From an uncultured Eubacteriales bacterium (GTDB lineage: Bacteria; Bacillota; Clostridia; Oscillospirales; CAG-272), in the NCBI GenBank assembly GCA_934373635.1, contig CAKROZ010000003.1:82471-146470 (forward strand): a DNA stretch of 64,000 bases, read 5' to 3'. A model generated the notes under the pieces. It saw nothing but the letters and a program-made list of their open reading frames with translations. It ran no database searches and was not told the origin of the DNA. Both the position numbers and the translations under genes were made by a program. Below, piece after piece: positions 25,927 to 35,234 of the stretch; position 1 is the stretch's first letter; the number at the start of each line of letters is the position of its first letter.

Positions 25927-27042
25927 ATGAAAGCGACAAAAAGCGGCAATCTCTACCGTGTGATTGTCCTCATCCTCGTCGCCACCGTCCTTGTATGTGC
26001 CGTAGGCTTTGCGGCGGACGGTTGGCACAAATCTCCTGCACCGGACAGCGGAAAAACCGAAGAAAATAACGGTAATACCGATGAAAATACAGACGGCGGC
26101 AAGACGGGCGACTCTCCGAACAACGAAAAGGAGGAACCCGTCATTTATATTCCCAAATTTATCGATGCGCTCACGGGGCTCGAGACCTCGGAGACACTCG
26201 CAAAGACGCGTCACCTCGCCTTCGTCACGGAAAACACACAATATCTTTACGGAATGTCGAGCGCGTCCCTTGTGATGGAATTCCCCTATGAGGGGGGCGG
26301 GACACGCTATCTCGTCTATCAGAATCATCCCGAGGTGCTCGGAAAGATCGGTGCACTTGGTCCGTCGCGCGGCTACATGACCTCGCTCGTGAATTCCTTC
26401 GACGGAATTCCCGTCACGGTCGGCTCCGACGACCCGAAGAATGTCAAGAGCGCCGAGACGATCCCGACGCTCGACCTCTCCCGCTCCGACTCGTTCGCGT
26501 ATACCGAGAACACGGTCTTTCATTATACGAACGGGGATCTGATCTCGGCGGCGCTCGCGTCATCGGGCATTTCCACCGTGCGGGGGGAGGACAGCGTACT
26601 TCCCTATGACTTTTACGAGTTCGGCAAGGAACCCGTCCCGAGCGGAAAGTCCGCTACGACCGTCCTTCTTCCCTACTCGCAATCCAACGAGACGGAGCTT
26701 TACTACAACGCGGAAGCGGGGACCTACTGCTACTCGAAATGCGGCAATCGGAAGATCGACACTCTGAACGGTAAGAACATCACGTTCAAGAACGTGTTCC
26801 TGCTCTTCGCCGATGCCACGACCTACGAAAAGGCGGACGGCGTGACAACCGTGCTCGATACCGCCACATCGGGGAGCGGCTACTACATCTCTAACGGAAA
26901 ACTCGTCGATTTCACATGGAAGGTGACGGACGGAAGGATGGTATTTACCGGAACGGACGGAAACCGTCTCACGGTTGCCCGCGGGAACACCTACCTCTCC
27001 TTCTTCAAGTCTTCCATGAAAAGATCCATTACCATTCAATAA
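25927..27042 (+). CDS. DUF3048 (YerB-like) membrane-anchored protein
   Basis: A 371-aa exported protein. An N-terminal hydrophobic anchor (residues about 9-31) is followed by a Gly/Asn/Glu/Thr-rich linker (about 35-70). The DUF3048 region starts at FIDALTGLETSETLAKTRHLAFVTEN, like YerB's PLTGL block. The C-terminal half (YYNAEAGTYCYSKCGNR, NVFLLFADA) matches the DUF3048 C-terminal domain. The family's role is unknown. The Cys in VLVCAVG is not a good lipobox. The ATG at 25927 is preferred over 25918 because AGGA lies 9 bases upstream. Confidence 0.8.
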   Translation: MKATKSGNLYRVIVLILVATVLVCAVGFAADGWHKSPAPDSGKTEENNGNTDENTDGGKTGDSPNNEKEEPVIYIPKFIDALTGLETSETLAKTRHLAFVTENTQYLYGMSSASLVMEFPYEGGGTRYLVYQNHPEVLGKIGALGPSRGYMTSLVNSFDGIPVTVGSDDPKNVKSAETIPTLDLSRSDSFAYTENTVFHYTNGDLISAALASSGISTVRGEDSVLPYDFYEFGKEPVPSGKSATTVLLPYSQSNETELYYNAEAGTYCYSKCGNRKIDTLNGKNITFKNVFLLFADATTYEKADGVTTVLDTATSGSGYYISNGKLVDFTWKVTDGRMVFTGTDGNRLTVARGNTYLSFFKSSMKRSITIQ

Positions 27043-27051
27043 GCTATTTTT

Positions 27052-27085
27052 TCGGGGCGATTTTCATTCTGCCCCGATTTTTTTA
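27052..27085 (+). terminator. Terminator after the DUF3048 gene
   Basis: TCGGGGC pairs with GCCCCGA around a 12-base loop, followed by a T-rich run. Confidence 0.82.
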
Positions 27086-27155
27086 TTTTCTTTGAATATT
27101 TTTTCATATTGCGGGAACACTCTCGGAAGAAAACGAAAAAGAAAGGCTCTTCGAT

Positions 27156-27746
27156 ATGAAAAAGAATATTCTGCTTCCGATCCTCGCGATCTTAGCCGCG
27201 ACACTGCTGCTCGCCGTCATGCCGACGGAGGCGGACGCCGCCATCTACACCGACACGATCCGCCTGCATGTGCTCGCAAACTCGGATAGCGAGGAAGACC
27301 AAAAAACAAAGCTCGCGGTGCGGGACGATCTGCTTCTTACATACGCGGAGGTGCTCGGTGCCTCCCGAAGCATGGAAGAAGCGGAAGAGACGGTGCGCTC
27401 CCTCCTCCCCGCCATGCGCGAACATGTGAACGGCTTTCTCGCGGCGCGGGGCGCGGATTACGGAGCCGAGATCACCTTTTCGGTGGAATGGTACGACACG
27501 CGGGTCTACGAATCCTTTACTCTGCCGTCGGGATATTATCCTTCCCTGCGCGTCCTGCTCGGTCGGGCGGACGGAAAAAACTGGTGGTGCGTAATGTTCC
27601 CGCCCCTCTGTCTCGACATGGCGACCGAGGATGCCCCCGCGGACGACGGGCTCGGCGCGTACAGCGAGAGCGAGCGCCGTCTGATCTCGGGCGAATATCA
27701 GGTTCGCTTCAAGCTACTCGAGGTCATCTCGGGCGCGTTCCGATAA
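27156..27746 (+). CDS. spoIIR: Stage II sporulation protein R
   Basis: A 196-aa exported signalling protein. In spore formers it is secreted from the forespore and activates SpoIIGA, which processes pro-sigma-E in the mother cell. It has a signal peptide (residues 1 to about 29, ending EADA), then the family block IRLHVLANSDSEEDQKTKLAVRD and WWCVMFPPLCL. Length is usual. Its presence implies that the organism can sporulate or descends from a sporulating lineage. SpoIIGA and sigma-E are outside the window. Confidence 0.92.
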   Translation: MKKNILLPILAILAATLLLAVMPTEADAAIYTDTIRLHVLANSDSEEDQKTKLAVRDDLLLTYAEVLGASRSMEEAEETVRSLLPAMREHVNGFLAARGADYGAEITFSVEWYDTRVYESFTLPSGYYPSLRVLLGRADGKNWWCVMFPPLCLDMATEDAPADDGLGAYSESERRLISGEYQVRFKLLEVISGAFR

Positions 27747-27762
27747 AAAGTGCGAAAACCCG

Positions 27763-27791
27763 TTGCATTTTTCCGCATCTTATGGTATGAT
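27763..27791 (+). promoter_or_regulatory. smpB promoter
   Basis: TTGCAT (27763-27768), 17 bp, TATGAT (27786-27791). Confidence 0.6.
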
Positions 27792-27821
27792 AAGTAGGAA
27801 AGACGAAACGGAGGGCACGGT

Positions 27822-28304
27822 ATGCAGACAAAGAAAACGGACGGTCGGGTGATTGCGGAAAACCGCAAGGCACGGCACGATTATTTCGTCGACGAAGTAT
27901 ATGAGGCGGGCGTGGCTCTCTACGGTACGGAGGTCAAGTCGATCCGGGCGGGCGCCGTGAATCTGAAGGACTCGTACTGTGACATCCGCGACGGTGAGAT
28001 GTACGCGCTCGGCGTTCATATCAGCCCTTACGAGCAGGGGAACATTTTCAACCGTGAGCCATTGCGGGAAAAGAAGCTTCTCATGCATAAAAAGGAGATC
28101 ATGAAGCTCGTGGGTCTTGTGACGCGGGAGGGCTACACGCTCGTTCCCCTTTCCCTTTACTACAAGGGGTCGCGCGTGAAGATGGCAATCGGTCTCTGCC
28201 GCGGCAAAAAGCTATATGACAAAAGAGACGACATGGCGCGTCGGGATGCCGACCGCATGATCGAACGGCAGATGAAAGATCGACGCGGGAACGGCGAGGA
28301 CTGA
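27822..28304 (+). CDS. smpB: SsrA-binding protein SmpB
   Basis: A 160-aa beta-barrel protein that carries tmRNA to stalled ribosomes. Family blocks: ENRKARHDYFVDEVYEAGVAL, GTEVKSIRAGAVNLKDSY, and the basic C-terminal tail with GRGKKLYDKR-like sequence (CRGKKLYDKRDDMARRDADR). Full length. GGAGGG precedes the ATG. I found no tmRNA-like sequence next to it, although ssrA often lies close by; the stop codon instead touches a dispersed GGCTGTCGCAT element. Confidence 0.96.
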   Translation: MQTKKTDGRVIAENRKARHDYFVDEVYEAGVALYGTEVKSIRAGAVNLKDSYCDIRDGEMYALGVHISPYEQGNIFNREPLREKKLLMHKKEIMKLVGLVTREGYTLVPLSLYYKGSRVKMAIGLCRGKKLYDKRDDMARRDADRMIERQMKDRRGNGED

Positions 28305-28320
28305 AAAGAGGCTGTCGCAT
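28304..28320 (+). repeat. Dispersed repeat AAAAGAGGCTGTCGCAT
   Basis: This 17-base sequence is identical to the reverse complement of 52314-52330. A shorter form (GGCTGTCGCATAA) is at 14974-14986 on the minus strand. An imperfect inverted copy (ATGCAACAG) lies at 28543-28551, so 28304-28556 may be a degraded mobile element. Confidence 0.6.
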
Positions 28321-28331
28321 AAAAAAAGAAA

Positions 28332-28387
28332 AAAGCGGTTATTCAGCACCGAAAGGTATTGAGTAACCGCTTGCTTTGTTGTATAAT
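28332..28387 (+). promoter_or_regulatory. Hairpin and promoter inside the putative element
   Basis: AGCGGTTA (from 28334) can pair with TAACCGCT (to 28371). TTGAGT (28359-28364), 17 bp, TATAAT (28382-28387) then form a promoter that would transcribe the short frame at 28423. Confidence 0.4.
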
Positions 28388-28422
28388 TAAGTGGAACCAA
28401 AACCAAGAACAAAGCAAGGAAA

Positions 28423-28518
28423 TTGTGGCACAATGAAGAACAAAATCAAGTAGTAATGCCATTAAATTTGAAAACTTCTGTTCTGAAAGAAAGACCATTT
28501 ACGCCAGCCCAATATTAG
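28423..28518 (+). pseudogene. Short frame, possible transposase N-terminal remnant
   Basis: From a TTG with AAGGAA upstream, the frame reads LWHNEEQNQVVMPLNLKTSV and stops at a TAG after PFTPAQY (31 codons). It has its own promoter and sits in an AT-rich patch bounded by inverted GGCTGTCGCAT-like ends. This suggests a transposase remnant, but I cannot assign a family. Confidence 0.3.
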
Positions 28519-28561
28519 GCTTTTTTATACAGGAAAAATGCTCATGCAACAGTACCTTTCG

Positions 28562-30142
28562 CTATTTTCCGCTATCGCCGTAATTGGAAAGTACGCGGGC
28601 GGATGGGTCTGTAACGGCACAACCTTTCCACTTTGGATTCGGAAGCCAAAACCCCGGTATCATCTCCGCCTGACCGGGATAATAAGTTTCAAAGATGTCC
28701 CGATAAAGCAGGGATTCCTTGGTATACGGGACGGCATAGGAGTATTTTCTGCACCCCGCTTCGAATTCTTCGTCCGTGTAACGTGTTTCCGCATATGCCT
28801 TCAGATCATCGACCATAGAGTGCCCCACCGCGTCGGAAAATGCGGCTTTTTCCCGCCACAAAATGTGAGGCGGCAAGAGCCCCTCCTTTTCGAAAGCATG
28901 GCGAAGAAGATACTTTCCCTTTCCGTAGGTATTCATTTTCAGTGCGGGAGAGACCGCCATTACGTAACGGACAAAATCGAGATCACCGAACGGAACACGC
29001 GCTTCGAGAGAGTTTTCCGAGATGCAACGGTCGGCGCGCAAAACATCATAGGCATGAATCTCGCGGATCCTCTTCTCGGATTCTTTCTGAAATTCCTCCG
29101 CGCTCGGTGCAAAATCGGTATATTTATAACCGAAAAGCTCATCCGAAATCTCTCCCGTCAAGAGGACGCGGATATCGGAAGTTTCATGAATGCTCTTGCA
29201 GAGGAGATACATTCCCATGCTTGCGCGAATCGTCGTGATATCATAAGTGCCGAGAATGCGTATCACCGTCGCGAGAGAACCTATGACATCATCGGGTGTC
29301 ATGTAGACCTCGGTGTGCTCGCTTCCGATAAAATCGGCAACATCGCGAGCGTATTTCAGATCAATCGCATCCTTTTTCATCCCGATGGCAAAGGTACGGA
29401 TCGGCACTCGGCTTTTCTTCGCCGCGATTGCCGAAACAAGGGAGGAATCCAAGCCTCCGGAAAGAAGATACCCGACCTTTGCATCCGAAACAAGCCGCTT
29501 TTCTATTCCACGCGTCAATTTTTCGCGGATGTTCCGTGTGACGGTCTCGAGATCGTCCGCAAGGACATGCGTTACCCTTGATATGTCTTCGTAGCAATGA
29601 AACACACCGTCCTCAAAATAATGTCCGGGCGGAAACGGGAAAACTTTCTTGCAAAGCGGAAGGAGGCTTGACGGCTCACTTGCAAAAGCAATACTCCCGT
29701 CCGCACCGTAACCGTAATAGAGGGGGCGGATGCCGATAGGATCCCGCGCCGCCAGAAACTTCCTTTCGGTTCCGTCGTAGAGGATCAGGGCAAATTCCGC
29801 GTCGAGCATACCGAACATTCCCGTACCGTATTCGCGGTAGAGCGGAAGAAGAACCTCACAATCCGAGTTGCTACGGAAGCGATACCCCTTCTTCTCTAAC
29901 GTGCGGCGCATCGCTTCAAACCCGTAAATCTCACCGTTGCAGACCAAAAAATCGTCATCAAGGGAAAAGGGTTGCATCCCCTCGGCTGTCAATCCCATAA
30001 CGGAGAGGCGATGAAATCCGAGAAGTCCGTGACCGGTATCGACGATTTTTGTATCGTCGGGCCCTCGAGCCACGGTCGCATCGAAAGCACTTTCGAACAA
30101 TTCACGGTCAATGCTGCCTAAATATCCCATAACGGAGCACAT
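28562..30142 (-). CDS. asnB: Asparagine synthase (glutamine-hydrolysing)
   Basis: A 526-aa cytosolic enzyme making asparagine from aspartate, ATP and glutamine. Cys2 (MCSVMGY) is the N-terminal nucleophile of the glutaminase domain, which spans about residues 1-190 with CNGEIYGF. The synthetase domain carries the PP-loop LLSGGLDSSLVSAIAA near 230-245 and LTGEISDELFGYKYTDF further on. It lies 67 bases downstream of glnN on the same strand with no terminator seen, so glutamine production and use are likely co-transcribed. Confidence 0.95.
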   Translation of the reverse strand: MCSVMGYLGSIDRELFESAFDATVARGPDDTKIVDTGHGLLGFHRLSVMGLTAEGMQPFSLDDDFLVCNGEIYGFEAMRRTLEKKGYRFRSNSDCEVLLPLYREYGTGMFGMLDAEFALILYDGTERKFLAARDPIGIRPLYYGYGADGSIAFASEPSSLLPLCKKVFPFPPGHYFEDGVFHCYEDISRVTHVLADDLETVTRNIREKLTRGIEKRLVSDAKVGYLLSGGLDSSLVSAIAAKKSRVPIRTFAIGMKKDAIDLKYARDVADFIGSEHTEVYMTPDDVIGSLATVIRILGTYDITTIRASMGMYLLCKSIHETSDIRVLLTGEISDELFGYKYTDFAPSAEEFQKESEKRIREIHAYDVLRADRCISENSLEARVPFGDLDFVRYVMAVSPALKMNTYGKGKYLLRHAFEKEGLLPPHILWREKAAFSDAVGHSMVDDLKAYAETRYTDEEFEAGCRKYSYAVPYTKESLLYRDIFETYYPGQAEMIPGFWLPNPKWKGCAVTDPSARVLSNYGDSGK

Positions 30143-30209
30143 GGATTCTTCTCCTTTTTTTCAAGAATGTTTTACCGTGTACTCCGCAAGCGGGATCTCA
30201 CGGTTTGCG

Positions 30210-32306
<2,097 letters not shown>

Positions 32307-32324
32307 ACTTCCTCCAAAAAAACG

Positions 32325-32370
32325 AAAAAAGAGCGAGAGAGCCGTCCGTCGGGACGCCATTGCCTCGCTC
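32325..32370 (-). terminator. Leader terminator (attenuator) of glnN
   Basis: On the minus strand GAGCGAG (32364-32370) pairs with CTCGCTC (32331-32337), with inner pairing of GGCGTCC and GGACGGC, followed by TTTTTT (32325-32330). It lies inside the leader, before the start codon, so read-through must be controlled. Confidence 0.8.
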
Positions 32371-32444
32371 GTTTTCGTATTCAAAATAATATCATCAGAA
32401 AAAGGGCGTCTTCGAGAAGTCTCTCAAAGAACACCCTTGCCCTT
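32350..32444 (-). promoter_or_regulatory. Putative ANTAR-responsive two-hairpin element
   Basis: On the minus strand, hairpin 1 (32427-32444) is AAGGGC-AAGGGU-GUUCUU. Hairpin 2 (32350-32367) is CGAGGC-AAUGGC-GUCCCG with one A-C mismatch. Both have six-base loops with A at position 1 and G at position 4, the known hallmark of RNAs bound by ANTAR-domain antiterminators. Hairpin 2 shares bases with the 5' arm of the terminator at 32331-32370, so forming it would prevent termination. The ANTAR regulator is not in this window. Confidence 0.68.
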
Positions 32445-32452
32445 ATGCGAGT

Positions 32453-32481
32453 ATTATAAACGCTTTTTCCCCGCTTGTCAA
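32453..32481 (-). promoter_or_regulatory. glnN promoter
   Basis: Minus-strand TTGACA (32476-32481), 17 bp, TATAAT (32453-32458). The leader is about 140 nt. Confidence 0.82.
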
Positions 32482-32521
32482 TACCTTTTTTCAAAAAATC
32501 CGAAAAAAATTTGTTTTCCCC

Positions 32522-32550
32522 TTGACAAAAGGGGGGGCATCCGTTATAAT
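32522..32550 (+). promoter_or_regulatory. tyrS T-box promoter
   Basis: TTGACA (32522-32527), 17 bp, TATAAT (32545-32550). The spacer contains a run of seven G. Confidence 0.82.
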
Positions 32551-32556
32551 AATCTC

Positions 32557-32818
32557 AAAGCGTTGAGAAGAAAAAGTAACTTCGTCGGAAGAAGCACAGA
32601 GAGCGGGCGGTCGGTGCGAGTCCGCGGATAGCCGCGAAGCGAATACCTCTTTGAGCACGCACCGAAGTCCGCCCCGCGGATGCGTAGGCTGCGTCGGGTT
32701 CGCCCGTTAGCGCGAGGGACTTTCTTACGGAAGTCTTTGAGGTCTCCTTTCGGAGACGAAACAAGGTGGTACCGCGTTTTTTACGCCCTTGGGAACATTC
32801 CCGAGGGCTTTATTTTTT
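32557..32818 (+). ncRNA. Tyrosine T-box riboswitch
   Basis: This leader RNA senses uncharged tRNA-Tyr. The diagnostic T-box AAGGTGGTACCGCG (32763-32776) pairs with the tRNA CCA end. A GAATACC stretch at 32641-32647 offers UAC (32644-32646) as the Tyr specifier codon. The terminator is CGCCCTTGGG/TCCCGAGGGC (32784-32808) followed by a T run. With uncharged tRNA-Tyr bound, antitermination lets tyrS be transcribed. Confidence 0.93.
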
Positions 32819-32857
32819 TGATTTTATAATATTGCCATACGGCGAGAGGAGATTCTT

Positions 32858-34078
32858 ATGAAAATCTATGAAGAGCTTGTCGCACGCGGGCTGATCGCCC
32901 AAGTGACGGACGAAGCGGAGATCCGAGAGCTGATCAATGAAGGAAAAGCTACCTTCTATATCGGATTCGACCCGACGGCGGACAGTCTGCATGTCGGACA
33001 TTTCATGGCGCTTTGCCTCATGAAGCGCCTTCAGATGGCGGGCAACCGCCCGATCGTGCTGATCGGAGGGGGGACGGGCTATATCGGCGACCCGTCGGGA
33101 CGCAGTGACATGCGCTCTATGATGACGCCCGAGACCATTCGCCACAACTGTGAATGCTTCAAAAAGCAGATGGAGCGTTTCATCGAATTCGGCGAGGGAA
33201 AGGCGCAGATGGTCAACAATGCCGACTGGCTTCTGAAGCTCAACTACATTGAGCTTTTGCGTGATGTGGGTGCCTGCTTCTCGGTCAATCGGATGCTCGG
33301 CGCGGAATGCTACAAGCAGAGGATGGAAAAGGGGCTTTCCTTCCTTGAATTCAACTACATGATTATGCAGTCCTACGACTTCTACCATCTGTTCCGCGAG
33401 TACGGCTGCAACATGCAGTTCGGCGGAGACGATCAGTGGTCGAACATGCTTTACGGTACGGAGCTGATCCGCAAAAAGCTCGGCAAGGATGCCTACGCCA
33501 TGACCATCAATCTGCTTCTCAATTCGGAGGGCAAGAAGATGGGCAAGACGCAGAGCGGTGCCGTCTGGCTCGACCCCGCAAAGACCTCTCCCTACGATTT
33601 CTTCCAATACTGGCGGAATGTGGATGACAAGGATGTCCTCAAGTGCATCCGTATGCTGACCTTCCTTCCCCTCGAAGAGATCGACAAGATGGACAAGTGG
33701 GAAGGCGCGAAGCTGAACGAAGCCAAGGAAATTCTCGCTTACGAGCTGACAAAGCTCATCCACGGCGAGGAGGAAGCGGAAAAAGCGAAGGCGGCGTCCC
33801 GTGCGCTCTTTGTCGGCGGAAGCAGTGAGCTTACGCCCTCGGTCGAGGTATCCTCCGAGATGCTGGTCGACGGCGCCGTCGATGTCAATTCCCTTCTTGT
33901 TCTCGGCAAGATGGTTCCCTCCCGCTCCGAAGGCAGACGCGCCATCGAACAGGGCGGCGTCACCGTCGACGGCGAAAAGGTGACCGATGTCAAAGCGACC
34001 GTTTCGGCAGAGGCTCTGAAAAACGGCGTGTTGGTCAAGCGCGGAAAAAAGAGCTTTGTGAAGTTCCTTTTGAAATAA
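32858..34078 (+). CDS. tyrS: Tyrosyl-tRNA synthetase
   Basis: A 406-aa class I synthetase charging tRNA-Tyr. HIGH-type motif HVGH is at residues 45-48 and the KMSKS equivalent KKMGKTQSG near 227-235. NMQFGGDDQWSNM is the tyrosine-binding block. The C-terminal S4 RNA-binding domain (about 340-406) ends RGKKSFVKFLLK. AGGAG lies upstream of the ATG. Controlled by the preceding T-box. Confidence 0.97.
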   Translation: MKIYEELVARGLIAQVTDEAEIRELINEGKATFYIGFDPTADSLHVGHFMALCLMKRLQMAGNRPIVLIGGGTGYIGDPSGRSDMRSMMTPETIRHNCECFKKQMERFIEFGEGKAQMVNNADWLLKLNYIELLRDVGACFSVNRMLGAECYKQRMEKGLSFLEFNYMIMQSYDFYHLFREYGCNMQFGGDDQWSNMLYGTELIRKKLGKDAYAMTINLLLNSEGKKMGKTQSGAVWLDPAKTSPYDFFQYWRNVDDKDVLKCIRMLTFLPLEEIDKMDKWEGAKLNEAKEILAYELTKLIHGEEEAEKAKAASRALFVGGSSELTPSVEVSSEMLVDGAVDVNSLLVLGKMVPSRSEGRRAIEQGGVTVDGEKVTDVKATVSAEALKNGVLVKRGKKSFVKFLLK

Positions 34079-34095
34079 TTATCAAGCAAAAAACG

Positions 34096-34126
34096 GGCAT
34101 CGAATCGGATGATTCGATGCCTCATT
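34096..34126 (+). terminator. tyrS terminator
   Basis: GGCATCGAAT pairs with ATTCGATGCC around a short loop, followed by TCATTTTT. Confidence 0.72.
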
Positions 34127-34147
34127 TTTAGCCTTTAGCGAAACACG

Positions 34148-34164
34148 CACCACCGGAGGTGGTG
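34148..34164. repeat. Short perfect hairpin CACCACC-GGA-GGTGGTG
   Basis: It lies in the gene-free stretch between tyrS and mrp (34079-34379). Compact hairpins of this kind mark ends of IS200/IS605 elements or REP repeats, but no transposase is nearby. Nothing else was recognised in the stretch apart from the tyrS terminator. Confidence 0.35.
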
Positions 34165-34379
34165 GAATTAAAGGACTACGGATACAAGTATTCCTCCTTT
34201 ACTTGGATTTTTGAAAAAGCCACGTTTACGGCATTTTCAATATTCTGTTCAAGGTTGCTGCACATTCAAATCGTTTTTTACAGCGAGACATGTCCTTTGA
34301 TCTTCTGACAAAAATTTTATTGTCTGACGGTAAGATTTTCTTTTCGTTGAAAATCTTCGGAGACGTTTTTAGAAAGAGA

Positions 34380-35216
34380 TTATTCCTTCGTGCCTTCCGC
34401 GATTTTTTCTTCGATCCTGTCCGCCGCCGCCTCAAGCTCGGTGTTCTCGAACAGCTCGATCACGCCCTTGTCGCAAAGGGAGGCGAGCTCGGGGTCGATC
34501 GGGAGCTTTGCGAGAACCTCGGTGCCGTGCTTTTCGGCGAGCTCGTCGATGTGGCTGTCCCCGTAGATCTTATATTGCTTTTTGCAATCGGGGCAGGTAA
34601 AGTAGCTGTAATTTTCGATCAAGCCGAGAACGGGAATGTTCATCAAATCCGCCATGTTGATCGCCTTATCCACGATCATCGAGACGAGCCCCTGCGGACT
34701 GCTGACGATCACGATGCCGTCGAGCGGCAGGCTCTGGAACACCGTCAGGGGGACATCTCCAGTTCCGGGCGGCATATCTACGAACATATAGTCTACCTCG
34801 TTCCATACGACGTCCGTCCAGAATTGCTTTACCGTCCCCGCGATCACGGGTCCGCGCCATACGACGGGCTTTGTCTCGTCGTCGACGAGAAGGTTGATGC
34901 TCATGACCTCGATCCCCGTCTTGGTCACGGGGGGGAACATGCCGAGATCGCTCCCCTGCACGCATCCCGTCGAAAGACCGAAGGCGCGCGGAATCGAGGG
35001 CCCCGTAATGTCCGCATCCAAAATCGCGGTGCGGTAGCCGCGGCGCCGCATGGTGACGGCAAGCATGGAGGTGACGAGGGATTTTCCGACGCCGCCCTTT
35101 CCGCTGACGACGCCGATGACGTGTTTGATCTTGCTTGCCTTGTTTTCGGGTGCGAGAAGGGAGCCCTCCTCGCACTTTTCCTTACAGGTCGAGCAATCGT
35201 GTGTACATTCCGACAT
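34380..35216 (-). CDS. mrp: Mrp/NBP35-family iron-sulfur carrier ATPase
   Basis: A 278-aa P-loop protein that loads Fe-S clusters onto apoproteins. The deviant Walker A GKGGVGKS is at residues 39-46, the A' motif DADITGPSIPR near 68-77, and the cluster-binding CPDC at 208-211. An N-terminal Cys cluster (MSECTHDCSTCKEKC; Cys4, 8, 11, 15) resembles the NBP35 ferredoxin-like motif and suggests a second cluster. It lies 18 bases after clpE on the same strand. Confidence 0.9.
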   Translation of the reverse strand: MSECTHDCSTCKEKCEEGSLLAPENKASKIKHVIGVVSGKGGVGKSLVTSMLAVTMRRRGYRTAILDADITGPSIPRAFGLSTGCVQGSDLGMFPPVTKTGIEVMSINLLVDDETKPVVWRGPVIAGTVKQFWTDVVWNEVDYMFVDMPPGTGDVPLTVFQSLPLDGIVIVSSPQGLVSMIVDKAINMADLMNIPVLGLIENYSYFTCPDCKKQYKIYGDSHIDELAEKHGTEVLAKLPIDPELASLCDKGVIELFENTELEAAADRIEEKIAEGTKE

Positions 35217-35234
35217 TTCTTTTCCTCACTTTTT

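Noticed and set aside
28305..28560. tmRNA gene after smpB
   Set aside because: No tRNA-Ala-like acceptor domain or tag-encoding segment could be found; the stretch looks like a degraded mobile element.
34079..34379. Small RNA or short gene between tyrS and mrp
   Set aside because: Only a terminator and one short hairpin are visible; no promoter-terminator pair or coding frame with a ribosome-binding site.
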